From contig JBBRVP010000048.1 of NCBI GenBank assembly GCA_038246785.1, positions 1-25,488 of the forward strand: a DNA stretch of 25,488 nt. The letters run 5' to 3'. The notes under the pieces are model-generated. The model was not told the origin of the DNA and did no database searches. It saw only the letters and a list, made by a program, of their open reading frames with translations. A program made the translations under genes and the position numbers. This document shows, one piece after another, positions 1-7,020 of the stretch; within the stretch, counting starts at the first letter, position 1; each line of letters opens with the position of its first letter. The stretch is from JBBRVP01 sp038246785 (lineage in GTDB: Bacteria; Actinomycetota; Actinomycetes; Jiangellales; Jiangellaceae).

Positions 1-126
1 CGGCGACAGCGATCAGCACCCAGGGTCATCAAACGCAAGTACGTCAAGTGGCACGTCAAACGGGCGCATCACGCCCACTGGCCGCAGCCCGCGCACTCAC
101 CGACCTACCGCGTCCGTCAGCTCTAA
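1..126 (+). pseudogene. Probable transposase, C-terminal fragment (5' end outside window)
   Basis: Frame 1 is open from the window edge to a TAA at 124-126, giving 41 residues. The tail is rich in Arg, Lys, His and Trp (PRVIKRKYVKWHVKR, then a WPQP motif). This basic tail resembles the C-termini of DDE transposases common in actinobacteria, which often carry a PRV(V/I)KRK...KR...WPQP pattern. That match is from memory and was not searched. Only the end is visible, so I cannot say whether the element is intact upstream. No terminal inverted repeat is obvious between 127 and 234. It could instead be the basic C-terminus of an unrelated protein. Confidence 0.45.
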
Positions 127-234
127 CTGAACGGTATTGGCGCTAGACCCGAGGTCTCGACGTCCGGACCGACGATCGTCGGTGCCGGCAGCGACGACCG
201 GTGGGTGGCCCCCGGGTGACGCTCGGGACGGTCG
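127..234. other. Spacer between transposase tail and histidine kinase
   Basis: There is no ORF of interest here. It should hold the promoter of the two-component operon and any right end of the insertion element. I see no convincing -35/-10 pair or terminal repeat. Only a weak purine stretch (GGGA) precedes the ATG at 235. Confidence 0.4.
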
Positions 235-1419
235 ATGACGACCACCGGCCGCGGCCCCGTGCCTAGGCGGGCCGTCGTGGCGACGCGCTGGTCGAGGGTG
301 GCGGAGTCCAGCCGGCTCTTCGACCTGCTGGCCGTCGCTCTGATCTTCGTGGTCATGGTCGCGGCCGCGACCGACCCCTCGGTTCCGGGACCCACCTGGC
401 TCAGCGTCGGAGCGGCGGTCCTCGCCAGCGTTGCGCTCGTGTGGCGCCGCGAGCACCCCGAGGTGGTGCTCGCCATCGCCATCGCCGCTGGGCTCGTCAT
501 CGGAAACGCCCTGGCAGCGATGCTGGCCTTCGCCACCGTGGTCACACACATGGGCGCGACGCGGCGCACCGCGATCTGGACCGTGGCGATGACCGTCGCG
601 CTGCTGGGGCGCGAGGTCGCGGACGACACACAGGTGCTCGTTCAGGTCTATGCCTGGGGCCTCACGGTGGCCCTGCCGGGCTTCCTGGGCCTCTACGTGC
701 GCTCACACCGAGAGTTCCTGGCCGCGGCGATGGCGCGCAACGAGCAGTTGAGCAAGGCGCAGTCGGCACAGACGGAACGCGCCCGGGCGGAGGAGCGCGC
801 GCGCATCGCTCGCGAGATGCACGACGTCGTCGCCCACCGGGTCAGCCTGATCGCCCTGCACGCCGGCGCACTGGAGTTCTCCGAATCCGGCACACCGGCC
901 GCGGACGCCGCAGCCGTGATCCGTGAGACGGCGCACCGGGCGCTCGACGAGCTGCGACAGGCTGTGGGCGTCCTGCGCAGCGACGGTGCGCCGCCGACTC
1001 CCGCCGACCGGACGCCCCAGCCGACGCTCGACGCGGTTCCCGCGCTCGTGGCCGAGTGGGTCGCCGCCGGCGCCGACGTGGCACTGACCGACGAGATCGC
1101 CGGCGCGACACCCGGCGTGTCCGCGACGGCGGGGAGGACCGTGTACCGCGTCGTCCAGGAGGCGCTCACCAACGCGAGCAAGCACGCCGCCGGTGCACCG
1201 GTCCGGGTGACCCTGCGCAACTCCGGGCCATGGCTGGAGGTCCGCGTGGCCAACGGCGCGGCTCGTCGCGACTCCTCGCGGTCGGGGTCGGGGGCGGGCG
1301 TCGGGCTGTTCGGCCTGCGGGAACGGCTGGATCTCGTGGGCGGGCGGCTCGATGCCGGACCGGACGAGGGTGGCGGGTACGTGCTTCGAGCCGCCGTACC
1401 CGTGGAGCAACCAGCGTGA
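235..1419 (+). CDS. Membrane sensor histidine kinase (HisKA_3/NarL type)
   Basis: This 394-residue kinase would autophosphorylate on His and pass the phosphate to the response regulator encoded immediately downstream. Residues about 28-152 form five hydrophobic membrane segments with only short loops, so any signal is probably sensed in or at the membrane. A coiled-coil-like, Arg/Glu/Ala-rich linker (about 160-190) leads to the dimerisation/phosphoacceptor helix EMHDVVAHRVSLI, with His196 the expected phosphosite. The ATPase domain follows: an N-box QEALTNASKHA (Asn313) and a glycine-rich GLFGLRERL segment. This layout is typical of the large actinobacterial NarL-type kinase family. The stop overlaps the regulator's start (GTGA). 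The ligand cannot be inferred, and the ATG at 235 has only a weak ribosome binding site. Confidence 0.93.
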   Translation: MTTTGRGPVPRRAVVATRWSRVAESSRLFDLLAVALIFVVMVAAATDPSVPGPTWLSVGAAVLASVALVWRREHPEVVLAIAIAAGLVIGNALAAMLAFATVVTHMGATRRTAIWTVAMTVALLGREVADDTQVLVQVYAWGLTVALPGFLGLYVRSHREFLAAAMARNEQLSKAQSAQTERARAEERARIAREMHDVVAHRVSLIALHAGALEFSESGTPAADAAAVIRETAHRALDELRQAVGVLRSDGAPPTPADRTPQPTLDAVPALVAEWVAAGADVALTDEIAGATPGVSATAGRTVYRVVQEALTNASKHAAGAPVRVTLRNSGPWLEVRVANGAARRDSSRSGSGAGVGLFGLRERLDLVGGRLDAGPDEGGGYVLRAAVPVEQPA

Positions 1420-2081
1420 CGACTGACGCGGACGAGGCGCGCCGGGTGCTGCTCGTCGACGACGAGGCGCTGGTTCGGGCGGGACTGCGCATGCTGCTGG
1501 GAGCCGCGCCGGGGCTCGAGGTGGTGGGTGAGGCAGCCGATGGTGTCGAGGCGGTGGAGCGGGTCAAGGCGCTCGCCCCGGATGTCGTGCTCATGGACAT
1601 CCGGATGCCGCGGATGGACGGGCTGCGTGCCCTGGAGCTCGTGCGGGCGCTGTCCGAACCTCCGTCGGTCATCGTCCTGACGACGTTCGACGCGGATGAG
1701 CACGTCTTCGCCGCGTTGCAGTCCGGTGCTGCGGGCTTCCTGCTCAAGGACACCCCGCCGCAGGCGCTGGTGCAGGCCGTACGGACGGCTGCGTCCGGCA
1801 GCGCGATCCTCTCCCCCGAGATCACGCGACGGCTGACCCAGACGTTCGCCCCCTCCGTGCCCGAGGACCTGGCCAGGCAGGTTGCCACGCTGTCCGCGCG
1901 CGAGCGATCCATCCTCCCGCTCGTCGCGCGTGGCGCCTCCAACGCCGAGATCGGCCGGGAGCTGTTCCTCAGCGAGGCCACCGTGAAGGCCCACCTGACG
2001 CACATCCTCGCCAAGCTGCGCTGCGGCAACCGGGTGCAGGTCGCCATCGCCGCCTACCGAGTGGGGCTCGTCGAGTCCTGA
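1416..2081 (+). CDS. NarL/LuxR-family response regulator
   Basis: This is the 221-residue partner of the preceding kinase. Its N-terminal receiver domain (about 9-125) shows the acidic pocket VDDE, the phosphoacceptor Asp61 in LMDIRMPRMDG, a switch Thr in LTTFDADEH and the conserved Lys in FLLKD. The C-terminal LuxR-type helix-turn-helix (about 155-217) has LSARERSILPLVARGASNAE and a recognition helix around SEATVKAHL. Phosphorylation should promote dimerisation and DNA binding. I chose the GTG at 1416 because it overlaps the kinase stop as GTGA and starts just ahead of the receiver fold; the longer upstream reading in this frame is a shadow of the kinase. The regulon is unknown. Confidence 0.95.
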   Translation: MTTDADEARRVLLVDDEALVRAGLRMLLGAAPGLEVVGEAADGVEAVERVKALAPDVVLMDIRMPRMDGLRALELVRALSEPPSVIVLTTFDADEHVFAALQSGAAGFLLKDTPPQALVQAVRTAASGSAILSPEITRRLTQTFAPSVPEDLARQVATLSARERSILPLVARGASNAEIGRELFLSEATVKAHLTHILAKLRCGNRVQVAIAAYRVGLVES

Positions 2082-2137
2082 GCCGGGACGGCCAACTGGC
2101 CATCGGGCCGACAGCCGACCGGTGGACGCGGTCCGTG

Positions 2138-2503
2138 CTAGCCGCGCCCGTCGCCTGCACCCGCACCGGGGCCCGGCCCGGCACGGAAGCCCTCGGCGCC
2201 CTCCGCCACGGCCAGCACCTCGAACGGCTCGACCGCCTGCGGCGCAGCGCCGACCAGCAGCGAACCCGGAGCATCGGCCATCGTGGCCCGGAACCGCTCG
2301 GCGAACTCGTCACGGGCCGCCGCGCTGGCGAAGACGTAGCAGCCCTCGAACTCCTCCCCCGGGCGCATCCGCCAGATCTTGACATGCAACCCCGGCAGGC
2401 CCATGAAGCGCTCCAGGGAGGTGCCGACGACGTAGTCGCGGAGACGTTGGGCGATGTCCTCCGGCGCGTCCGCGAGCGACCAGCGCACCGACAGTCCGTA
2501 CAT
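2138..2503 (-). CDS. Small alpha/beta protein of unknown function, downstream of pepA
   Basis: This 121-residue protein starts 3 bases after the pepA stop, so the two are very probably co-transcribed and translationally coupled. No signal peptide or membrane segment is visible. The pattern (beta strand SVRWSL, helix to about 30, strand HVKIWRMRPGEEFEGCYVF, helix AARDEFAERFRATM, final strand) looks like the ferredoxin-like alpha/beta-barrel fold of small YdhR or antibiotic-biosynthesis-monooxygenase-type proteins. That is a fold-level impression, not a function. The last 15 or so residues are Gly/Ala/Pro-rich and low in complexity. No catalytic residues can be named. Confidence 0.75.
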   Translation of the reverse strand: MYGLSVRWSLADAPEDIAQRLRDYVVGTSLERFMGLPGLHVKIWRMRPGEEFEGCYVFASAAARDEFAERFRATMADAPGSLLVGAAPQAVEPFEVLAVAEGAEGFRAGPGPGAGAGDGRG

Positions 2504-2506
2504 GGC

Positions 2507-4072
2507 TCAGCCCTTTCCGTCGGGGGTGAGGGGGTCGGCACGCTCCAGCCAGCGCAGCAGAGTGCGGGCTCCCCAGCCGGTGGCCCCGCGGACCACCTCG
2601 GCGGCCTCGCCATCGGACTTCGCGGCGCCGGAGATGTCGAGGTGCGCCCAGCGGACCTGGCCGGCGAAACGCTGGAGGAACAGCCCGGCCATCACCGTGC
2701 CGGCCTGCACGCCCTTGCGGGTGGCGATGTTGGCGACATCGGCGACCGGCGAGTCCAGCGCGTCGCGATAGTCCTCGACGAGCGGCAGCCACCACAGCGG
2801 CTCACCCGCGGCTTCGCCCGCGGACCGCAGCAGCGCCACCAGGTCGTCGTCCGGCGACAGCACCGCCGCCGTGCGCCGCCCGAGCGCGACCGAGACCGCG
2901 CCGGTCAGCGTGGCGACGTCGACGAGGACGTCCGGTGACAGCCGGCGTACGGCGTAGCCCATGGCGTCGGCCAGCACCACCCGGCCCTCGGCGTCGGGGT
3001 TGAGCACCTCGACGGTGGTTCCGTCGTACTGGCGGATGACGTCGCCCGGGCGAGCGGCCGAGCCGCTCGGCATGTTCTCGGCCAGAGCCAGGAGCGCCGT
3101 GACGCGCACCGCGACGCCCAGATCGCGCAGCCCGGTCATCGCCGCGAGGACCGCCGCCGCGCCGCCCATGTCCATCTTCATCGGGGCCATCGCCTCGCGC
3201 GGCTTGATCGTGATCCCGCCGCTGTCGAAGGTGATCCCCTTGCCGACCAGTACCACGTGCGGGACTGCACGCCGGCGCCGTCCCGGCGGGTCGTAGCTCA
3301 GCTCGACCAGCCGCGGCGGGCTGGCCGACCCGGCGCCCACGGCCAGCAACCCGCCGAATCCCTGCTCGCGGAGCGCCCGCTCGTCGAGCGCGCGGACCCG
3401 CAGACCGGCGGCCTCACCAGCCTCGGCCGCCCGGGCGGCCAGCCACGCCGGGTCCTTCGTCGACGACGGCTCGTTGCCGAGGTCGCGGGCGAGCCAGGTC
3501 GCCCGTGCGCCCACGAGCGCCCGTTCGAGCGCGCTCTGCCGGTCGGGGCCCACGCCGGTCAGCAGCACGTGCCCGGCCGGCCGCTTGGCCGCGGCGAGCG
3601 GCTCGGACCGCCGCGCGAACGCGTAGCCGCCGAGCACGATGCCCTCGACGAGCGCCGTGAGCCCTTCGTCGTCGATGCCGCCGCCGGCGTCGAGCACCAC
3701 CTGGCCGCGTCCACGCACACGCCGGGCCAGCGCCGCGCCCGCGGTCCGCAGTGCCGCAGCCGACCCGTCGCCGACCCCGACCAGCAGGACGCTCAAGCCG
3801 GCGCGCCCACCCGCGGCGACCAGCTCGCCGGCGCGTCCGGTGGCCCGCTCCCGCCTCAGCGCGTCGGACGCGGCGACCCCCCAGTGCCGCTCGACCTCCG
3901 CCGCGGCGTCCGCTGCCGCCACCGGTTCGTCGTCGCCGCCGGGGCGGACGCCGAGGGCGACGACGTCGGCCTCGGCGCCGAGCGCCGCGAGTGGCCGGCC
4001 ACCGGCCAGCTCCACCACGGTGGGCGTGACCACGCCGTGGGGCTCAAGAACAGCGCGACGCGAGCGGGCCAT
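2507..4072 (-). CDS. pepA: Leucyl aminopeptidase (M17 family, cytosol aminopeptidase)
   Basis: This 521-residue two-metal aminopeptidase removes N-terminal residues from peptides in the cytoplasm. The N-terminal half is the variable macro-like domain; the C-terminal half carries the catalytic site. Metal ligands expected from E. coli PepA are all present: Lys278 and Asp283 in VGKGITFDSGG, Asp301 in MKMDMGGAA, and Asp360 and Glu362 in NPDAEGR, with Arg364 as the bicarbonate-type Arg. The usual motif is NTDAEGR, so Pro359 replaces Thr. Lys290 in ITIKP is the second catalytic lysine. The ATG at 4072 is favoured because a TAGGGT hexamer lies 6 bases upstream, which suggests a leaderless mRNA. The small gene downstream is in the same operon. 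Confidence 0.95.
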   Translation of the reverse strand: MARSRRAVLEPHGVVTPTVVELAGGRPLAALGAEADVVALGVRPGGDDEPVAAADAAAEVERHWGVAASDALRRERATGRAGELVAAGGRAGLSVLLVGVGDGSAAALRTAGAALARRVRGRGQVVLDAGGGIDDEGLTALVEGIVLGGYAFARRSEPLAAAKRPAGHVLLTGVGPDRQSALERALVGARATWLARDLGNEPSSTKDPAWLAARAAEAGEAAGLRVRALDERALREQGFGGLLAVGAGSASPPRLVELSYDPPGRRRRAVPHVVLVGKGITFDSGGITIKPREAMAPMKMDMGGAAAVLAAMTGLRDLGVAVRVTALLALAENMPSGSAARPGDVIRQYDGTTVEVLNPDAEGRVVLADAMGYAVRRLSPDVLVDVATLTGAVSVALGRRTAAVLSPDDDLVALLRSAGEAAGEPLWWLPLVEDYRDALDSPVADVANIATRKGVQAGTVMAGLFLQRFAGQVRWAHLDISGAAKSDGEAAEVVRGATGWGARTLLRWLERADPLTPDGKG

Positions 4073-4078
4073 GGACCG

Positions 4079-4084
4079 ACCCTA
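4079..4084 (-). promoter_or_regulatory. Putative -10 element of pepA (leaderless)
   Basis: TAGGGT reads on the minus strand with exactly 6 bases (CGGTCC) before the ATG at 4072. This TANNNT spacing places transcription start at or next to the start codon, as in actinobacterial leaderless genes. No Shine-Dalgarno sequence precedes the ATG and no clear -35 is seen. Confidence 0.5.
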
Positions 4085-4153
4085 GGGTCACGTGGCCGCC
4101 GCGGCGCACCGGGCGGAGCGGGCCGGGCCTGTCCTTTCCTTGCACAAATGGGG

Positions 4154-4169
4154 CCAGTGGGGGCACTGG
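4154..4169. repeat. Short perfect dyad between pepA and the DUF3117 gene
   Basis: CCAGTG and CACTGG flank a GGGG spacer, forming a perfect 6-base dyad. GGG/CCC outer arms (4151-4153 and 4172-4174) can pair across a small bulge. It lies about 70 bases upstream of the pepA promoter, inside the 276-base gap 4073-4348, which has no gene. It may be an operator or a weak terminator; its role is not established. Confidence 0.3.
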
Positions 4170-4294
4170 GGCCCAAGCGTCGCCACATGACGCGCCCGAG
4201 GCACAGGAACCCCAATGTGTATCGAGAGGCACCTGGTACGGGGAGGGCGGAGCGCGGGCCGGTTCGGTCCTGGTCGACCGCGACCGATGAGGAA

Positions 4295-4326
4295 CCCCGG
4301 CCACCTCCGAGAGGAGGTGACCGGGG
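4295..4326 (-). terminator. Rho-independent-type hairpin after the DUF3117 gene
   Basis: A 14-base stem (4295-4308 with 4313-4326, one G-U type mismatch) closes a 4-base loop at 4309-4312. It lies 22 bases beyond the stop of the minus-strand gene at 4349. Only a short TTCCT follows on the minus strand, as is common for terminators in high-GC actinobacteria. Confidence 0.7.
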
Positions 4327-4348
4327 CCGGTGTGATCCAGAGTCGGGC

Positions 4349-4516
4349 TCAGCCCACAGCGCTCTTCAGGGCGTCGCCGAGGGCGCCGGCCTCGTCGGCC
4401 GACAGCTCGACGACGAGGCGTCCGCCGCCTTCCAGCGGCACGCGCATGACGATGCCGCGCCCCTCCTTGGTCACCTCGAGCGGGCCGTCGCCCGTCCGCG
4501 GCTTCATGGCCGCCAT
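4349..4516 (-). CDS. DUF3117 family conserved actinobacterial small protein
   Basis: This is a 55-residue protein beginning MAAMKPRTGDGPLEVTKEG and containing the core GRGIVMRVPLEGGGRLVVEL. It is recognisable as the DUF3117 family (mycobacterial Rv1211 type), which is nearly invariant in length and sequence across actinobacteria. A strong AAGGAG-type ribosome binding site (about 4524-4530) lies at proper spacing from the ATG at 4516; the ATG at 4507 is a weaker alternative. The mycobacterial homologue has been described as calmodulin-like, but no EF-hand motif is visible here and the function should be treated as unknown. The gene is monocistronic, with a hairpin terminator just downstream, and is divergent from the PaaX gene. 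Confidence 0.93.
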   Translation of the reverse strand: MAAMKPRTGDGPLEVTKEGRGIVMRVPLEGGGRLVVELSADEAGALGDALKSAVG

Positions 4517-4650
4517 GCGCGGTCTCCTTCCGTCACCTCAGGGGCATGCGCACTCAGCCCCGGACCACGGGACCTCGCGTGCGGACAGGTCATTATCGCG
4601 CACAGCGCGACGCCGCGTGCCCGGCCTCCGCACGCGGTGGGCAGCCGGGC

Positions 4651-4656
4651 CAGACT
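4651..4656 (+). promoter_or_regulatory. Weak -10-like element upstream of the PaaX-type gene
   Basis: CAGACT lies 8 bases before the ATG at 4665 and there is no ribosome binding site between them. It matches the ANNNT part of a -10 element and is consistent with a leaderless or near-leaderless transcript. It is weaker than the other cases in this window because the first base is C. Confidence 0.3.
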
Positions 4657-4664
4657 GTGCGCTG

Positions 4665-5477
4665 ATGGACGCACGATCTGCGCTGTTCGACCTCTACGGC
4701 GACCACCTGCGCCCGCGCGGCGGGCGGGCACCGGTGGCCGCCCTCGTCCGCCTGCTCGCGCCGCTCGACGTGGCCGGGCCGGCGGTGCGAACCGCGGTCT
4801 CCCGCATGGTCCGGCAGGGTTGGCTCGAGCCGGCCCGGGTCGACGGCGCCCCTGGCTACGCCCTCACGACCAAGGGGCGTCGGCGGCTGGACGCCTCGGC
4901 CGCTCGGATCTATCGGACCGAGCACGCGGCCTGGGACGGCAGCTGGCACCTGCTCGTGCTGCGCGCCCGGCTGACCGCGGCTGTCCGGGAGCGGCTGGGC
5001 AAGGCGCTGCGCTTCCTCGGCTACGCCCCGGTGGGCGACCGCGCGTGGGTCGCCGTACGCCACTCACCCGAGGTCGACGCGGTGCTCGCTGCGGAGCAGG
5101 CAGCCGCCGAGAGCTTCACTGCCCGCCACGACGGCGACCCGCTCGGGCTGGCGCGCCGGGCCTGGGATCTCGACGCGCTGGCCCGCGCCTACCGGGCGTG
5201 GTGTGAGGACGCCGGCGAGCTGCTTGACACGCTGCCGGCAGCGGCCACCGACGACGCCGCGTTCGCCGTGCGGAGCCGGCTCGTGCACGAGTGGCGCAAG
5301 TTCCTCTTCACCGACCCGGGCCTGCCCGTCGAGCTGCTGCCGGCTCCCTGGCCGGGCGACACGGCGGCCGCCCTGTTCGACCGCCAGGCGGAGCGGCTCG
5401 CGCCGGCCGCCGTCCGATTCGTCGACACCTGCCTCGACACCGCCCCGAGCCCGACGCCCGAAGGAGCCCGCCCATGA
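4665..5477 (+). CDS. PaaX family transcriptional regulator
   Basis: This 270-residue regulator has an N-terminal winged-helix domain (about 1-70): LFDLYGDHLRPRGGRAPVAA, then a recognition helix region AVRTAVSRMVRQGWLE and a wing ending GYALTTKGRRRL. The central and C-terminal parts match the PaaX effector and C-terminal domains (WDGSWHLLVL, AWDLDALARAYRAWC, VHEWRKFLFTDPGLP). Family members repress phenylacetate or related aromatic catabolic genes and are released by the CoA thioester. The stop overlaps the start of the enoyl-CoA hydratase gene (ATGA), so the regulator probably controls its own operon. I chose the ATG at 4665 because it begins directly at the winged helix; the longer upstream frame antiparallels the DUF3117 gene. 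Confidence 0.92.
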   Translation: MDARSALFDLYGDHLRPRGGRAPVAALVRLLAPLDVAGPAVRTAVSRMVRQGWLEPARVDGAPGYALTTKGRRRLDASAARIYRTEHAAWDGSWHLLVLRARLTAAVRERLGKALRFLGYAPVGDRAWVAVRHSPEVDAVLAAEQAAAESFTARHDGDPLGLARRAWDLDALARAYRAWCEDAGELLDTLPAAATDDAAFAVRSRLVHEWRKFLFTDPGLPVELLPAPWPGDTAAALFDRQAERLAPAAVRFVDTCLDTAPSPTPEGARP

Positions 5478-6274
5478 CCGAGCTGGACAACGCACCGGTC
5501 CGCTACGCCGTCGACGGCGGCGTCGCGACGATCACGTTCAACCGTCCCGAAGCCATGAACGCGCTCGACACCTCCGCCAAGTCCGCGTTGCGCGAGGCGG
5601 TAGCCGACGCTGCGGACGACCCCGAAGTTCGCTGCGTCGTCCTGGGCGGTCGGGGCCGGTCGTTCTGTGTCGGGCAGGACCTGCGCGAGCACCTGAGCCT
5701 GCTCGACGAGGACGTCGAGCGCGTCTGGCGGACGGTCCCCGACCACTACAACCCGGTGACCTTCGCGCTGGCGACGATGCCGAAGCCCGTAGTGGCAGCG
5801 GTCAACGGGGTAGCGGCAGGCGCCGGGGCGGCGTTCGCATTCGCCTGCGACTTCCGCATCGTCGCGGACACCGCCCGGTTCAACCTGGCTTTCGCCGGGA
5901 TCGGGCTGTCCTGCGACTCCGGCTCGTCATGGACGCTGCCGCGCCTCGTGGGATGGGCCAAGGCCAAGGAGCTGCTGCTGCGCCCGCGGACGGTGGGTGC
6001 CGAGGAGGCGCTGCGGCTGGGGCTGGCGACCGAGGTGGTCCCCGCCAGCGAGGTCGCCACCCGCGCGCTGGAGATGGCGCGCGAGCTCGCGGCCGGGCCG
6101 ACCGTCGCGTACGGGGCCATCCGGCGCGCCATCGCCTACTCGGCCACCCAGGACCTCGCCGACTCGCTGGCCAACGAGGCGGACATGATGCGGCTGACCG
6201 GGACGACGCAGGACCACCGGGCCGCCGTCGCCGCCTTCGTCGGCAAGCAAGATCCGGTGTTCGAGGGGCGCTGA
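5474..6274 (+). CDS. Enoyl-CoA hydratase/isomerase, PaaG-like
   Basis: This 266-residue crotonase-fold enzyme has oxyanion-hole segments RSFCVGQDLREH and AAVNGVAAGAGAAFAFACD. In IGLSCDSGSSW the residue at the second acid position is Asp148, as in PaaG, rather than the Glu of true hydratases. PaaG isomerises ring-1,2-epoxyphenylacetyl-CoA to the oxepin and also shifts double bonds in the phenylacetate pathway. Coupling to a PaaX regulator (4-base overlap, ribosome binding site AAGGAG at 5461-5466) supports an aromatic-CoA role. No other paa genes are present, so a general enoyl-CoA isomerase/hydratase in fatty-acid oxidation remains possible. The upstream extension of this frame is a shadow of the PaaX gene. 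Confidence 0.88.
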   Translation: MTELDNAPVRYAVDGGVATITFNRPEAMNALDTSAKSALREAVADAADDPEVRCVVLGGRGRSFCVGQDLREHLSLLDEDVERVWRTVPDHYNPVTFALATMPKPVVAAVNGVAAGAGAAFAFACDFRIVADTARFNLAFAGIGLSCDSGSSWTLPRLVGWAKAKELLLRPRTVGAEEALRLGLATEVVPASEVATRALEMARELAAGPTVAYGAIRRAIAYSATQDLADSLANEADMMRLTGTTQDHRAAVAAFVGKQDPVFEGR

Positions 6275-6300
6275 GCCCGCTCAGCGCTTTTCAGCCCTGA

Positions 6301-6319
6301 CTGGGGTCGGGGTCCCCAG
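6301..6319. terminator. Hairpin downstream of the enoyl-CoA hydratase gene
   Basis: CTGGGG (6301-6306) pairs perfectly with CCCCAG (6314-6319) across a 7-base loop. It lies 26 bases after the hydratase stop and is followed by further G/C-run dyads (6338-6348 and 6364-6380). No U-tract follows. It probably serves the plus-strand operon. Confidence 0.45.
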
Positions 6320-6389
6320 GCCCGGTCCTACAGGGGTGGGGGTCCCCCGCCCCGGAAGGCGAATGGGGGGCAGCGCCCCACGCCGCGCA

Positions 6390-6405
6390 CCTGGCCAGGG
6401 CCAGG
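6390..6405 (-). terminator. Hairpin downstream of the tag operon
   Basis: CCTGGC and GCCAGG pair around a CAGG loop. The hairpin lies 15 bases beyond the stop of the minus-strand glycosylase gene. Together with the facing hairpin at 6301-6319, it makes the 146-base convergent gap 6275-6420 a likely two-way transcription stop. Confidence 0.4.
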
Positions 6406-6420
6406 CTGGAGGGGAGCCCG

Positions 6421-7020
6421 TCACCGCCGGACGTGGCAGCCGGCCAGGTGGTCGTCGACCACGCCGCAGGCCTGCATCGTGGCGTACGCCGTCGTCGGCC
6501 CGACGAAGCCGAACCCGCGCCGCTTGAGCGCCGCAGCCAGCGCGCGTGACTCAGGGGTGGTCGACGGTACGTCGCGCAGCGTCGACGGCGCCGGACGCGG
6601 CGCTGGCGCATGTGCCCACACGAGCCGGTCGAGCGCGCCGTCCCCGTCCGCCTCCCGCAGCCGCACGAGCGCCCGCGCGTTCGCCAGCGCCGCGGCGACC
6701 TTGGCCCGGTTGCGCACGATGCGCGTGTCGGCCAGCAGCCTCCCCAGGTCGGCGGAGTCGAAGTTCGCGACCAGGTCGGGGTCGAAGCCGGCGAACGCCG
6801 CGCGGAAGCCGTCCCGCTTACGCAGGATCGTCAGCCACGACAGCCCCGACTGGAACGCCTCGAGCGTCAGGCGCTCGTAGAGCGCCCGGTCGCCGTGCAC
6901 CGGGCGCCCCCACTCCTCGTCGTGGTAGGCGCGGTAGTCGGCCGTGGGGTCGGCCCAGGCGCAGCGGGCGAGGCCGTCGTCGCCGACGAGGAGCCCGCCG
7001 GCGGGCCCAGTCGCGCTCAG
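6421..7020 (-). CDS. tag: DNA-3-methyladenine glycosylase I
   Basis: This base-excision enzyme removes 3-methyladenine from alkylated DNA. The zinc ligands known from E. coli Tag are present in the right spacing: Cys20 and His33 (CAWADPTADYRAYH) and His191 and Cys195 (HLAGC). The catalytic acid corresponds to Glu54 in LTLEAFQSGLSW. No ATG or GTG exists in frame near the conserved N-terminus. The only well-placed start is a CTG at 7020, which overlaps the TGA of the upstream SRPBCC gene (CTGA), giving 199 residues. The same 4-base overlap joins the other two genes of this operon, which supports the choice. The start is inferred, but the function is secure. Confidence 0.93.
   Translation of the reverse strand: MSATGPAGGLLVGDDGLARCAWADPTADYRAYHDEEWGRPVHGDRALYERLTLEAFQSGLSWLTILRKRDGFRAAFAGFDPDLVANFDSADLGRLLADTRIVRNRAKVAAALANARALVRLREADGDGALDRLVWAHAPAPRPAPSTLRDVPSTTPESRALAAALKRRGFGFVGPTTAYATMQACGVVDDHLAGCHVRR

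Noticed and set aside
2090..2101. GGCCAACTGGCC palindrome after the response regulator as a terminator
   Set aside because: The stem is only 5 bases with a 2-base loop, too tight and short to act as a terminator.
2135..2938. Plus-strand open frame opposite pepA and its partner
   Set aside because: It is antisense to conserved PepA motifs and shows no domain of its own.
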